This document shows positions 1-9,197 of a stretch of 64,000 bases of DNA, piece after piece. The position numbers and the translations under genes are program-made. Below the pieces are notes generated by a model. That model was not told where the DNA came from and did no database searches. It worked only from the letters and a program-made list of their open reading frames with translations. The stretch is from positions 1 through 64,000 of the forward strand of contig CALUMT010000014.1 in assembly GCA_944321845.1 (NCBI GenBank), given 5' to 3'. The stretch is from an uncultured Butyricimonas sp. (GTDB lineage: Bacteria; Bacteroidota; Bacteroidia; Bacteroidales; Marinifilaceae). Each line of letters begins with the position of its first letter. Within the stretch, counting starts at the first letter, position 1.

Positions 1-1
1 A

Positions 2-109
2 TTCAGAGATAGTGATTTTAGTAAGGATTTCAGTAAATATCCACGGGCGAAAGAGTTTATCCCTAACTGGTTAGCAGATATACTGAAAAGAAAGAAAATA
101 AGTTTCTAA
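2..109 (+). CDS. C-terminal end of an unidentified protein (cut by window edge)
   Basis: An open frame runs from the window edge for 35 codons to a TAA at 107-109. The tail is basic and ends IPNWLADILKRKKISF. The next gene starts 57 bases later on the same strand, so this is probably the upstream member of the small accessory run that follows. Too little is present to assign a family. Confidence 0.5.
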   Translation, partial: FRDSDFSKDFSKYPRAKEFIPNWLADILKRKKISF

Positions 110-166
110 CAAACCGGGATAACACTAAACAGCGTTCCCCGCTGAACCATTACTGATAATAGTGCA

Positions 167-634
167 ATGAATAAAATCGTCCAAACTATAATATCATTGA
201 CAGCTTTCAGTGTTTTACTGATAGCCATAACATTATTTTGTGGTGGCTTAGGTTTTAGTCGTCTGTTCGGGATATATGGCATTATGGAGTATTGCCTTTT
301 AGGTTTACTTATTATTACAGATGTATTACTAATCTACAAGGTCTATAAACTATATGCGATGCAGCCTAAAGCGATAATGTTATTGTTGGGATTGGAATGT
401 TGCTCTGTCATTTTGTGGCTTGCCTTTATCTGTATAGACCAAAGTCTATTAGATTGGCAAATTACAAACTTTATATTGCAAACTGTCAACTTAGACGGCT
501 TCACGGGGGATGAACGAGGATTGAATATGCTCGCAGTCTTATGCGGCATTATTTATCCTCTTTTGGGGATTGGGTGTTTATTCACCGGATTGAGATTTAT
601 AAATAAGTTAGTAACAACGAAAGATAGCATCTAA
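167..634 (+). CDS. Small polytopic membrane protein, unknown function
   Basis: 155 residues, mostly hydrophobic, with about four predicted membrane spans (roughly residues 8-30, 36-57, 68-90 and 120-145). I recognise no family motif. It sits between a truncated upstream gene and a DUF4274-like gene, all on the plus strand. The ATG at 167 is the first start after the upstream stop and has only a weak ribosome-binding site, which is common in Bacteroidales. Its AT-rich base composition matches its neighbours and differs from the housekeeping genes further right, consistent with an accessory region. A role as an immunity or accessory membrane protein is only a guess from context. Confidence 0.6.
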   Translation: MNKIVQTIISLTAFSVLLIAITLFCGGLGFSRLFGIYGIMEYCLLGLLIITDVLLIYKVYKLYAMQPKAIMLLLGLECCSVILWLAFICIDQSLLDWQITNFILQTVNLDGFTGDERGLNMLAVLCGIIYPLLGIGCLFTGLRFINKLVTTKDSI

Positions 635-690
635 CGATGCTCCTTTCTAACCATTGACCGCTGAAACATTATAAATAAATAAAAATAATT

Positions 691-1272
691 ATGGATTTTA
701 TAAACAAACTTTTAGACGAGAATTACGATTGGGGGGATGAACGTATTGATGAAGACCTTTATGATGAACTGAGCGCCGAACTCATTATTGATTACTTAAA
801 GAAACATGACTCGGAAATTCGCCAAATGCTGGTCTTAAGCTGGAATTTTGATAATCCCAAGAAAGTCATCCAATGGATTGTCGAGCAACCCGATACAGAC
901 AAAGGAACATGCCTGCTCATTTATTGGCGAATGGTTCCAGATTTCAGCAAACAGTTTGCAAACCGGGAGGAATGTGAAAATACCCATAGCTGGTATCTTG
1001 AAGATTATGACATCATCCAAACACTTGAACAGAATTACACGGCGGGCTTTTACAAGAACCAACGCTACGCTTTCAATCCCCGCCATGACTCGTATCAAGA
1101 CGGATACGACTGGACTGCAAGTTTGAATCCTTCGGAATTTAAGGTTTCTATTCCACAAGAAATGTTCGACACTTTAGATGGTATTGTACTGGATGTACCT
1201 TCTTGGGAAGAAGGTATTCCAGAAGAATTGCAACCTGCAATGGATCGTTTAGGCGACTTAGTGGATGAATAA
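691..1272 (+). CDS. DUF4274-like acidic protein
   Basis: 193 residues, acidic and soluble, without signal peptide or membrane span. Around residues 47-80 a run containing LSWNFDN, then WIVEQPDTDKGT and LLIYW, resembles the DUF4274 pattern (a W-rich helix followed by QPxxDxGTxLLIYW). The family's biochemical role is not known to me. It lies in a run of small genes that also holds ankyrin and DUF1266 proteins, a combination often seen in immunity or accessory arrays. The family match is from memory of the motif; an HMM search would settle it. Confidence 0.6.
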   Translation: MDFINKLLDENYDWGDERIDEDLYDELSAELIIDYLKKHDSEIRQMLVLSWNFDNPKKVIQWIVEQPDTDKGTCLLIYWRMVPDFSKQFANREECENTHSWYLEDYDIIQTLEQNYTAGFYKNQRYAFNPRHDSYQDGYDWTASLNPSEFKVSIPQEMFDTLDGIVLDVPSWEEGIPEELQPAMDRLGDLVDE

Positions 1273-1486
1273 TATGTTGATAACAAGCACCTGTTCCGCC
1301 TAATGGTGGCAAGGAGAAAACCATTACGTGTACCTAAAAAACAGTATGAATATGAAAACTGAAAAAATTATTGATGTCCTGTAAGGAATGGATGTCAATA
1401 CAGAAAAACCGGAAATCATGGATAATATAGCTAGTTATTTTATTCAAATTATTTTGAACAGTCGTTCAAATTTAAGAGCTTTATTA

Positions 1487-1494
1487 TATCTTTG
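1487..1494 (+). promoter_or_regulatory. Bacteroidetes -7 box before the 1530 gene
   Basis: TATCTTTG matches the TAnnTTTG -7 consensus and lies 35 bases before the ATG at 1530. No clear TTG is seen at the usual -33 spacing. The rest of the 257-base gap (1273-1529) holds only short interrupted frames. Confidence 0.45.
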
Positions 1495-1529
1495 GCTCAA
1501 AACAAAACCAATCTTAAAACATAAATAAC

Positions 1530-2114
1530 ATGGAAACAGTTAGCGAAAACTTGAAACAAGAGAAACATTATCCCAGCCATTTCGGCGAAGTTTATAACGC
1601 GATGCCAGAAAAGTTCGAGAAAAGAAACGATAAGGTGAAACCATTCCTATACTATGGATTGGCCGCCATTTGCGTGCTGCTGGTTATTTTCCCTGGCTGG
1701 TTGCCAATGCTCCCGGCCTGGTTGGTACGTACTATTGGAATTATCGGGGCTATTTATTTCATATTCGGTTCGATGGTTGCCGGATTTGCCGTGTACAACA
1801 AACAGAGCGGCGGCAAAATAACAGCATACAAAACAAAAAAATTCATCAGTAGCGAAACCAATATAGAGGACATTATCGCCGCATTCAATCATCATGATTT
1901 TGAATACCTCTGCAACTTACCCAGTGGTCATAACCAACCCGTGCAGCTCCAGGTGGAAAAAGACGAGACCGGACGGGAATTTTACTGTATTTTGATCACA
2001 TTTGTCGCGGGAGCAAAAATTGTCGGGCTGGCAGATCCGGTAATCCTGTCCGGAAGCGAATACGAGAAGAACGAGGCATTCATCAGACACATGTGCGACA
2101 ATGACGTAAACTAA
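1530..2114 (+). CDS. Membrane-anchored protein with two spans, unknown
   Basis: 194 residues. A hydrophilic, basic N-terminus of about 38 residues is followed by two adjacent hydrophobic segments (about 40-60 and 64-88). A soluble C-terminal half of about 100 residues contains two stretches that look like a small alpha/beta domain. I recognise no catalytic motif. A TATCTTTG promoter box lies just upstream, and the next gene follows after six bases, so it probably heads an operon with the TPR-like, ankyrin and DUF1266 genes to its right. Confidence 0.6.
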   Translation: METVSENLKQEKHYPSHFGEVYNAMPEKFEKRNDKVKPFLYYGLAAICVLLVIFPGWLPMLPAWLVRTIGIIGAIYFIFGSMVAGFAVYNKQSGGKITAYKTKKFISSETNIEDIIAAFNHHDFEYLCNLPSGHNQPVQLQVEKDETGREFYCILITFVAGAKIVGLADPVILSGSEYEKNEAFIRHMCDNDVN

Positions 2115-2120
2115 TCCCCC

Positions 2121-2618
2121 ATGGTAAATTTCTGCAATACAGCAAAACGTATAATGGATCAGTCCGAAGATTCCCGGGAAATGGTAGATATGGCTTTCCT
2201 GTACTTGTGTTCCGGTAACCCGTACGCGGCGTACGTATGCCTCGAAAATGTTCAAGAGCAATCCTTGGCTGTTTTATACAATAGAGCCTTATGCCTTTAT
2301 CTGGTTGACGAACACGAAGAATGCTACCAACTTTTGAAAGAAGCAGAAAAATTCATCCCCAACCAACTTCAGGGAGACAAGAACAGGAAAATTCCTCGGG
2401 CCCTGCTGGAGTGGGAACACGAGACAAGTCCCGTGACATGTCCGCTTCCGAGAAAAGCACCAGAAAATCTAGCGATAATACAATTGCTGCGATTAAAAGC
2501 AGAGGCCGCTTTCCATCTTCAGTTATATGAAGAAGTAAAACGAGTGGCTTCAGTCTTTCATGGAGAATATAAACATATCAATGAACTGATAAAGAAAATA
2601 GGGAATCATGACTTGTAA
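2121..2618 (+). CDS. Helical TPR-like protein, unknown
   Basis: 165 residues, predicted almost entirely alpha-helical. Segments such as MAFLYLCSGNPYAAYVCLE and LYNRALCLYLVDEHEECYQ have the A/G/Y spacing of tetratricopeptide helices. This suggests about three TPR-like hairpins acting as a protein-binding scaffold. The gene starts six bases after the preceding stop and its end overlaps the start of the ankyrin gene by 11 bases, which supports translational coupling. No catalytic residues are evident. Confidence 0.55.
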   Translation: MVNFCNTAKRIMDQSEDSREMVDMAFLYLCSGNPYAAYVCLENVQEQSLAVLYNRALCLYLVDEHEECYQLLKEAEKFIPNQLQGDKNRKIPRALLEWEHETSPVTCPLPRKAPENLAIIQLLRLKAEAAFHLQLYEEVKRVASVFHGEYKHINELIKKIGNHDL

Positions 2619-4191
2619 AGATATAATTGAGCTGTACCAGCAACAAAAACCGCTAGTCGAGATATACCATGCTTATCGTGAAGTAGATATTACAGAGAGG
2701 GATGAAAAGAATCAAGGATACACGCCCCTACATGTGGCATGCCACTTTGCTGACAGCAGGGCAATATCCATACTCCTGGAAAAAGGAGCAGATGTGAACG
2801 TCAAGGATAACGAAGGGTATAGTCCACTATGTATTCTTGGAATGAGCGAAATGGATACCGTGGACGAAAACAACGTGAGAGAAGCCGCAACAATGCTACT
2901 TGCCGCGGGAGCAAAGGTTCCTCGCTCCGGGAAAAGTACCACGGCTCTAATCCAGGCTGTACGGCATCGGCATTTTCTGATGGCTGAAGCTATCGTCGAT
3001 GCTGGGGGAAAAATCAATTCGAGTGACAGTAACGGGGAAAATGTTCTGCATATGGCCAGTCACATGGCTGGTCTCGTGGCCCACAACAAGGAAAGAAGCA
3101 AAAGAAGACTGGAAGAAATGAAATCCGAAGGATGGCATCCCGAAAAAAAGATGCAAGAAGCTGAAATGGAGGTAATCAAATACCAGACACAGGAAGAAGA
3201 AATTATCCAACTGGTGAAAAAACTTCTTGCAAATGGAACCATAGACCCGGAAGAAAAATCAGGAGTCGGGAAAACCCCTTTCGAGATAGCCTTGGAAGAA
3301 AAAGGATTTTGTATCGGGGCTTTACTTTCCGGGAAGGACGGAGAAATTGATGAATTAAGCTTACGCACCTGTGGTATGGACATCTTTCAGGCTTTATTCT
3401 ACAAAAACGAGAATGCCCTTGATGCCATTCTCTGCACGGGAATAGATCTTCAATCCGTTTGTGAACACGAAAGAATGTATGACTTTCTAGGTAAATCCCC
3501 TCTTGCCTGTGCTCTCGTATGGTCGGAATTCCAAGCGGCTGAAATGATTCTAAATGCCGGAGCTGATCCGAACTGGCTCATGCCGGACGAAAACAGCGCA
3601 TTCGCGGCATGGATCAAGCACAACCGTTTCACAGGAACGGAAGAGCAATACATTCACCTGTTGGAACACATGTTACAAAACGGATGGGATATCAATCTTC
3701 CAACAGACAAAAGAGGTAACACGGCCCTTGCCTTTGCCTGCCTGCATGCCGGACATGGTCCTTGTAACCCGGCAATCCGTTTCTTCCTGAAGAACGGAGC
3801 AGACCCGAATGCTGTCAATCCTTGCGGACAAACCCCGTTAATGTTGTTGTGTGGCGGCGATTACTGGGATGGATATATTCCCCGTTTACCAGTGCTTCCC
3901 CGCTCCTACCCTTATGGACACAAGTATTTCGGACAGGATGAAATGGATGTGTTCGAAACATTACTTGAGGCTGGGGCAGACACTAACTTTAAAGACCAAT
4001 GGGGAAATACCCTACTACACTATCTTGCGGCCAGTTGTAAAGGAAATGAACTCCGGCAAGTGGCAGAGATTCTGGAAGACTTCAATATTCCAAACACGGA
4101 AGCCGTGAACAATGAAGGATTGACAGCCATGGATGTTGCCATCAGCCGGAATAATGATGACATGGTCAAATTTTTACTCAAAAACGCTTAA
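2608..4191 (+). CDS. Ankyrin-repeat protein (527 aa)
   Basis: Cytosolic repeat protein. The first clear ankyrin unit is at about residues 36-68 (TPLHVAC, LLEKGADVN). Others recognisable by LLxxGAD/ANP signatures include the C-terminal half (NAGADPN, KNGADPN, EAGADTN) and a final unit ending near residue 527. Residues of about 165-205 interrupt the repeats with a charged, helical insertion rich in K and E. Ankyrin arrays are protein-binding modules and no catalytic domain is visible. It overlaps the upstream TPR-like gene and is followed two bases later by a second ankyrin gene, so the three look co-translated. Confidence 0.85.
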   Translation: MTCKDIIELYQQQKPLVEIYHAYREVDITERDEKNQGYTPLHVACHFADSRAISILLEKGADVNVKDNEGYSPLCILGMSEMDTVDENNVREAATMLLAAGAKVPRSGKSTTALIQAVRHRHFLMAEAIVDAGGKINSSDSNGENVLHMASHMAGLVAHNKERSKRRLEEMKSEGWHPEKKMQEAEMEVIKYQTQEEEIIQLVKKLLANGTIDPEEKSGVGKTPFEIALEEKGFCIGALLSGKDGEIDELSLRTCGMDIFQALFYKNENALDAILCTGIDLQSVCEHERMYDFLGKSPLACALVWSEFQAAEMILNAGADPNWLMPDENSAFAAWIKHNRFTGTEEQYIHLLEHMLQNGWDINLPTDKRGNTALAFACLHAGHGPCNPAIRFFLKNGADPNAVNPCGQTPLMLLCGGDYWDGYIPRLPVLPRSYPYGHKYFGQDEMDVFETLLEAGADTNFKDQWGNTLLHYLAASCKGNELRQVAEILEDFNIPNTEAVNNEGLTAMDVAISRNNDDMVKFLLKNA

Positions 4192-4193
4192 AT

Positions 4194-5165
4194 ATGGATA
4201 ATAACCTGACCTTTCTCAACGCCTGCCGTAACGGACAGAAAGCAATCGTACAGATATTCCTGAAAAAAGGAGGTATAGACGTGGACAAACGTGATGCTGA
4301 AGGGAACACATCCTTATACTATGCCTGTTCCAAAGGCTATAGAGATATCGTCGTTTCATTGCTTGAAAATGGAGCCGATGTCAACCTGTGCAATAATGCT
4401 TCAGAAAGTCCACTTCATGCTGCCGCGAAAAGCGGAAACAAGGAAATACTGGACAAACTTCTCCAGTATGGAGCAGAAATCGATGCACTGGACAAGGACG
4501 GACGTTCCCCTTTGTTATGCCTGTTAGATAACAAACGCACGGACGCCTCGCTCTTTCTCATTGAACGGGGTGCTGACACGGAATTGACCGATGTCAGCGG
4601 CCACAAAGCCATTGATTACGCCACGGCTCATGGACTCAGGGAGGTAGTCAGCCGACTTTCTTCCCATGAAACCAGTGATGCCGAAGGTAATACCCCTCTC
4701 CATCAAGCGGTTTACAATGACCAAAGTGAGGTCGTGCGCACCTTGCTTTCAACATTCGCACCAACAGATGCCATGAATGACAAAGGTGAAACTCCGCTCA
4801 TCATCGCCTGCATGAAGGGGAATCTAATGATTGCCACCCAACTTATCGAAGCCGGAGCAGACGTTAACAAGGCTCAATTAAACGGTACAACCCCGTTACA
4901 CTTTGCCGCATTATCCGGCAATATTCATTTAGGTAAAACATTGCTGGAGGCCAATGCCCATCCAAATAGTCGAAACGAGAATGGATACACTCCCTTGATT
5001 ATCGCTGCCAGAGAAGGGAACAACGAGTTCGTGAAACTGCTGACAGCTTATCATGCGGATGTAAACATGGCGGATAACTATCAGCATACCGCATTACATT
5101 ACGCTTCTGAACGGGGATACAACGAAATCGTGGAAATACTTTTAACAGAAGGTGCGGAAGGATAA
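4194..5165 (+). CDS. Ankyrin-repeat protein (323 aa)
   Basis: Nearly the whole protein is ankyrin repeats, about nine units of 33 residues. They include GNTSLYYACSKGY, ENGADVNLCN, SPLHAAAKSGN, TPLHQAVYND, TPLIIACMKGN and TALHYASERGY. The units are much closer to consensus than those of its upstream neighbour. No signal peptide or enzymatic domain is seen. It starts two bases after the preceding stop, so the two form a tandem pair, possibly an ancient duplication. In bacterial accessory clusters such proteins usually bind partner proteins; the partner here is unknown. Confidence 0.88.
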   Translation: MDNNLTFLNACRNGQKAIVQIFLKKGGIDVDKRDAEGNTSLYYACSKGYRDIVVSLLENGADVNLCNNASESPLHAAAKSGNKEILDKLLQYGAEIDALDKDGRSPLLCLLDNKRTDASLFLIERGADTELTDVSGHKAIDYATAHGLREVVSRLSSHETSDAEGNTPLHQAVYNDQSEVVRTLLSTFAPTDAMNDKGETPLIIACMKGNLMIATQLIEAGADVNKAQLNGTTPLHFAALSGNIHLGKTLLEANAHPNSRNENGYTPLIIAAREGNNEFVKLLTAYHADVNMADNYQHTALHYASERGYNEIVEILLTEGAEG

Positions 5166-5209
5166 AATCAACCAAATGGTATGTATAACAAACAAAAAAA
5201 CAAGAAGAT

Positions 5210-6262
5210 ATGTCAAAAGAAAAAATCACCCCAAAAAATCCAGAGGAAATAGCAAAAGCTGCTCAAGAAGCAGCCATTAAAGCGGCCATGGAACAAGCTC
5301 AAGCCATGTTTGGAGGCCTAGCCGGATTCCAAATGCCAGATATGAGTAGCTTACAGGAACAAATCAATACCCAAATGAAAGCGGCAGTTCCGAATCTAGA
5401 GGAGATTCAGGCTCAACAAACTGCAATGGGTACACTCGGAGGAATAGACCCCGAAACAGTAAACCAAGCTGCCCAACAAAATATGGCTTATGCCTCCCGA
5501 ACCATGGAAGCGATGCTTAACGGGGATTTTGAGGAAGATCTAACCGGGGATGGCAATGGGGCGGAGGATATGGCCGCTTTATTCAATAATCTAGGAGACT
5601 TCATGGATACAGAATGGGAAATCCATCGTAAAAGCGACGATATGTTGAGTGAAGAACAAAATAAATTACTGGCATTCGGGGCTCCTCTCCTCGTGTATAA
5701 CAGCGAGGACGTAGATTCTATTGAAAGTAAGATTGATGCCGACTCATTCCGTGAGCAGTTAAAAAGCTGGTGGAATATCACGGACAAAGACTCCACTTTC
5801 AATATTGTCAATTGGCTATTACATGAAGGTCATCATGACGATGCGGATAATGCCTTGGCCAAGCTACATGAAAAAGGATTGGAAAATATTTCTGACCAGG
5901 ATGAAGAAAACACAAAAATGGAAGATGTTTGCCTTATCGTTGGACACATGCTCGAAGAAGGATACTGCACCCCGGAGAATGTTCCGTCTACAGCCATTGC
6001 CTGGGACCTTGTTCGATTGGTGAATCTTGCCCGTTGGGCCTATATATGCGGTTACGTGAACCAGAAGGAAATGTGGGAAATCATGCAAATTGCTGTCAAA
6101 ACAGCCCAAGATACCTTCAAGTCTTGGGAAGAATACGGATTAAGTTTCGTTTTAGGACGAGGCGTATGGCATGGAGACACAGATGACTGTGATACCGCAC
6201 AGGAAATTATCACCACCCTACTGAACAAAGATGAATCCCCATGGAAACAAATCAAATGGTGA
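5210..6262 (+). CDS. DUF1266-domain protein
   Basis: 350 residues. The N-terminal third is Ala/Gln/Met-rich and helical (repeated AAQEAAIKAAMEQAQ-like stretches, then QMPDMSSLQEQ). The C-terminal part matches DUF1266, with the family signature near the end: WDLVRLVNLARWAYICGYV, then SWEEYGLSFVLGRGVW. DUF1266 has no established activity and often occurs beside ankyrin or toxin-immunity genes. It lies 44 bases after the second ankyrin gene and is followed by a hairpin, so it closes this operon. Confidence 0.8.
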   Translation: MSKEKITPKNPEEIAKAAQEAAIKAAMEQAQAMFGGLAGFQMPDMSSLQEQINTQMKAAVPNLEEIQAQQTAMGTLGGIDPETVNQAAQQNMAYASRTMEAMLNGDFEEDLTGDGNGAEDMAALFNNLGDFMDTEWEIHRKSDDMLSEEQNKLLAFGAPLLVYNSEDVDSIESKIDADSFREQLKSWWNITDKDSTFNIVNWLLHEGHHDDADNALAKLHEKGLENISDQDEENTKMEDVCLIVGHMLEEGYCTPENVPSTAIAWDLVRLVNLARWAYICGYVNQKEMWEIMQIAVKTAQDTFKSWEEYGLSFVLGRGVWHGDTDDCDTAQEIITTLLNKDESPWKQIKW

Positions 6263-6302
6263 CGAAATCAAATGGCTGAGTGATATATTAAAAATATTTT
6301 TG

Positions 6303-6355
6303 AAAGGTTGTATTTCTAAATAGTTATTATTGATTCATTTAGGAGTACAACCTTT
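6303..6355 (+). terminator. Hairpin closing the ankyrin/DUF1266 operon
   Basis: A ten-base perfect stem (AAAGGTTGTA with TACAACCTTT) encloses a loop that contains a second short complementary pair (CTAAA/TTTAG). It lies 40 bases after the DUF1266 stop and is followed by TCC rather than a long T-run. The remainder of the gap to 6569 is AT-rich and contains only a promoter box. Confidence 0.5.
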
Positions 6356-6527
6356 TCCTATGGCATAAAACCCAATAAACAGAATATGAAATCGGTTTCA
6401 CGAACAAATAAGGCAAGAAGAACGGAAAAGTAATTGAAATTACTAGCAATTAATGCCATAAAGTATTTACATAACAATAATATTGTTTTTATTTTCTTTA
6501 AAACGGCGAATATTCACTTGTTCTTTC

Positions 6528-6535
6528 TATATTTG
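6528..6535 (+). promoter_or_regulatory. -7 box before the coiled-coil membrane protein gene
   Basis: TATATTTG fits TAnnTTTG and is 34 bases before the chosen ATG at 6570. The -33 element is not clear. Its position argues against the upstream alternative start at 6483. Confidence 0.45.
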
Positions 6536-6569
6536 TCAACAAACATTCAAATTTTTAATATCAGGAAAT

Positions 6570-7457
6570 ATGGAAGAGAAAAGTGCGTTAAAGAACAAAA
6601 AAGACACTACATTATGGATTATCATCGGAGCTTTAGCCGTGATCCTAATCGTTTTGTCCGTATTCTTTATGATTGAACACAAGGAAAATAAGGCAAACAT
6701 GGAAGCTATCATGTCGGAAAAGGAGGTCCTGCAACAGGAACTGACAGACTTGAGCCATGACTATGATAATTTACGGACAGACAACGATACGTTGAACGCC
6801 AGATTGGCCCACGAGCAGGAAAAAATCGCCCAGCTCATGGAAAGCATGAAGAAATTCCGGAACAATTCCTACGCGGAAATCAACCGGTACAAGAAAGAAA
6901 TCGGTACGTTGAAAAGCGTGTTAAGAAGCTACGTGGTACAGATTGATTCTCTGAACCAGTTGAATCAAAAATTGCTGGCCGAGAACACGGAGGTGAAAAA
7001 ACAAATGAACTGGGTGCGGGAACGTAATAAGACCCTGGAGCAGAAGACGGAGAAAATGGCAGAAACCTTGGAGAAAGCCAGCACGTTAAACGTGGAATCC
7101 ATCAGCGTCTACCCGATTAACAAGCGGGAAAAAGAAACTTCATTGAAGAAGTGCTACCAGCTGAAAACAGAGTTCACCATTGAAAGAAATATTACCGCCA
7201 AACGGGGAACAAAAACGATTTATCTGCGCTTTACCCGTCCGGACGGTCAGGTTATCGCGGCATCAAGCAAGTCGTTCTTCAAGTTCCAGAATACGACCCT
7301 CACTTATTCCGCCCGCCGGGAAATCGAATACGAGGGAGAGAGACTGGAAGTGGCTATTTACTGGCCGAATGACGGAAGCCTGATACGTGGTGAGTATATC
7401 GCGGATTTGTTCTGTGACAACCAACAGATAGGGACTACTAAATTCATTTTAAAATAA
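6570..7457 (+). CDS. Single-span membrane protein with long coiled coil
   Basis: 295 residues from the ATG at 6570. The frame is open further upstream to 6483, but that would place the start ahead of the promoter box. One membrane span (about residues 14-35) follows a short charged N-terminus. A coiled coil of roughly 130 residues follows (heptads rich in L, E, K and N, about 38-175). A C-terminal beta-rich domain of about 110 residues then carries conserved-looking KCYQLKTEFTIERN and YLRFTRPDGQVI strands. I recognise this layout from Bacteroidetes envelope proteins of unknown function but cannot name the family. It is 22 bases upstream of fhs. Confidence 0.65.
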   Translation: MEEKSALKNKKDTTLWIIIGALAVILIVLSVFFMIEHKENKANMEAIMSEKEVLQQELTDLSHDYDNLRTDNDTLNARLAHEQEKIAQLMESMKKFRNNSYAEINRYKKEIGTLKSVLRSYVVQIDSLNQLNQKLLAENTEVKKQMNWVRERNKTLEQKTEKMAETLEKASTLNVESISVYPINKREKETSLKKCYQLKTEFTIERNITAKRGTKTIYLRFTRPDGQVIAASSKSFFKFQNTTLTYSARREIEYEGERLEVAIYWPNDGSLIRGEYIADLFCDNQQIGTTKFILK

Positions 7458-7479
7458 CGGACATAAAACGATTTATATT

Positions 7480-9147
7480 ATGACAGATATAGAAATAGCG
7501 AACTCCGTACAGATCAGACCGATCACGGAAATCGCGGACAAGTTGGGCATCGCTCACGATTTACTGGAACCTTACGGAAGGTATAAAGCGAAATTGCCAT
7601 TAAGTCTCATCGACAAGAATAAAATAGAGGGGAAAAAACTCATCCTGGTTTCGGCCATATCCCCCACTCCCGCCGGGGAAGGAAAAACGACCATTTCCAT
7701 CGGCTTGACCGAAGGATTGAACCGCATCGGTAAAAAAACGACGGTTGTGCTTCGTGAGCCGTCGCTGGGACCGGTGTTCGGGGTCAAGGGAGGTGCTACA
7801 GGTGGAGGTTACTCGCAAGTGATCCCCATGGAGGATATAAACTTGCATTTCACGGGTGATTTCAGTGCCATCGAGAAAGCCCACAATCTTTTAGCCGCCC
7901 TTATCGATAATAATATACAGAGCAAGACCCGCTCGTTGAATATCGATCCCCGAACCGTGACATGGAAACGGGTTATGGACATGAATGACCGCTCGTTACG
8001 TCATATCATCGTCGGTTTAGGAGGAACATCAGCCGGTATTCCGAGAGAAACGGGATTCGATATCACGGCAGCTTCCGAGGTCATGGCCATCCTGTGTCTA
8101 TCGGATGATTTCGAGGATTTGAAGAATCGACTGGGGAATATCTTCGTGGGATATACCTTTGACAAGAAACCGGTTTATGCCCGGGATCTTCATGCCCATG
8201 GAGCCATGGCTGCCTTGTTGAAGGATGCGATAAAACCGAATCTGGTACAAACCCTGGAGGGAAATCCGGCCATCATTCACGGGGGACCTTTCGCGAATAT
8301 CGCCCAGGGAACCAATTCCATTATCGCTACCCGCATGGGATTGACCTTATCGGATTACGTGGTAACAGAGGCCGGTTTCGGTTTTGACTTAGGCGCAGAG
8401 AAATTCTTCGACATCAAATGCGTGAAAGCCGGGTTGAAACCAAGTGCCGTTGTTATGGTCGCCACCGTCAGGGCCCTGAAATATCACGGGGGCATGAAAC
8501 TGGATCAATTGAAAGAACCGAACGTTGAAGCCCTGAAAAAAGGTATCGGTAACCTGGAGAAACAGGTCGAGAACATGAAGAAGTTCAATATATGCCCTGT
8601 CGTAGCCATCAATAAATTCGCTTCGGACACGGAAGAGGAAATCGCCTTCCTGGCTGAAAAATGCAAGGAACTGGAGGTACCCATGGAAGTTGCCGACGTT
8701 TGGGCCCAAGGAGGAAAAGGAGCCGAGAACCTGGCACGCCTTGTATCCAAGGTTGCGGAACATTGCACTTGCAGCATGAAACCGCTATATGACTGGAACT
8801 GGAGCGTGGAGGAAAAAATCAAGACTGTCGCCACCGAATTGTATGGTGCGGCCGCTATTGATTACACGGCAGACGCTAAAGCCGATCTGAAGAAAGTGCT
8901 GGATCTGGGATTAGACAAATTACCTATCTGTATTGCCAAAACCCAAAAATCCTTGTCGGATAATCCCAAACTGCTAGGTCGTCCCAAGGATTTCGTGGTG
9001 ACCGTACGGCAGATAGAGATTGCTTCAGGAGCCGGATTCATTATCCCTATCACGGGAAGCATCATGCGAATGCCCGGCTTGCCAGAAACTCCTGCCGCGG
9101 AGAAAATCGATATTGATAACGACGGTAAAATCACCGGATTATTCTAA
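7480..9147 (+). CDS. fhs: Formate-tetrahydrofolate ligase
   Basis: ATP-dependent synthesis of 10-formyltetrahydrofolate from formate and THF, feeding purine and one-carbon metabolism in the cytosol. At 555 residues it has normal family length. The P-loop PTPAGEGKTT is near residues 62-71, followed by the family blocks REPSLGPVFGVKGGA and GGGYSQVIPMEDINLHFTGD. The N-terminal IANSVQIRPI stretch is also typical. A strong terminator follows directly. In an anaerobe without a glycine cleavage bias this enzyme commonly assimilates formate; that physiological point is inference. Confidence 0.97.
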   Translation: MTDIEIANSVQIRPITEIADKLGIAHDLLEPYGRYKAKLPLSLIDKNKIEGKKLILVSAISPTPAGEGKTTISIGLTEGLNRIGKKTTVVLREPSLGPVFGVKGGATGGGYSQVIPMEDINLHFTGDFSAIEKAHNLLAALIDNNIQSKTRSLNIDPRTVTWKRVMDMNDRSLRHIIVGLGGTSAGIPRETGFDITAASEVMAILCLSDDFEDLKNRLGNIFVGYTFDKKPVYARDLHAHGAMAALLKDAIKPNLVQTLEGNPAIIHGGPFANIAQGTNSIIATRMGLTLSDYVVTEAGFGFDLGAEKFFDIKCVKAGLKPSAVVMVATVRALKYHGGMKLDQLKEPNVEALKKGIGNLEKQVENMKKFNICPVVAINKFASDTEEEIAFLAEKCKELEVPMEVADVWAQGGKGAENLARLVSKVAEHCTCSMKPLYDWNWSVEEKIKTVATELYGAAAIDYTADAKADLKKVLDLGLDKLPICIAKTQKSLSDNPKLLGRPKDFVVTVRQIEIASGAGFIIPITGSIMRMPGLPETPAAEKIDIDNDGKITGLF

Positions 9148-9158
9148 GATACAATTGG

Positions 9159-9188
9159 GGATGTTTGACTCGGTCAAACATCCTTTAT
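9159..9188 (+). terminator. fhs rho-independent terminator
   Basis: A perfect 11-base stem (9159-9169 with 9173-9183, GGATGTTTGAC paired to GTCAAACATCC) has a TCG loop and is followed by TTTATTTT. It begins 12 bases after the fhs stop. The next gene's ATG lies only 15 bases beyond the stem. Confidence 0.85.
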
Positions 9189-9197
9189 TTTATATCC

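Noticed and set aside
113-700. Similar CCGCTGAA-CATTA words after the first two genes, suggestive of integron attC sites
   Set aside because: The shared part is short, the core-site sequences are not convincing and no third copy with proper spacing follows.
1346-1528. Short frame with one internal TAA between the DUF4274-like gene and the 1530 gene, looking like a small broken gene
   Set aside because: The second half overlaps the TATCTTTG promoter box and no family resemblance is visible; a chance open frame is likelier.
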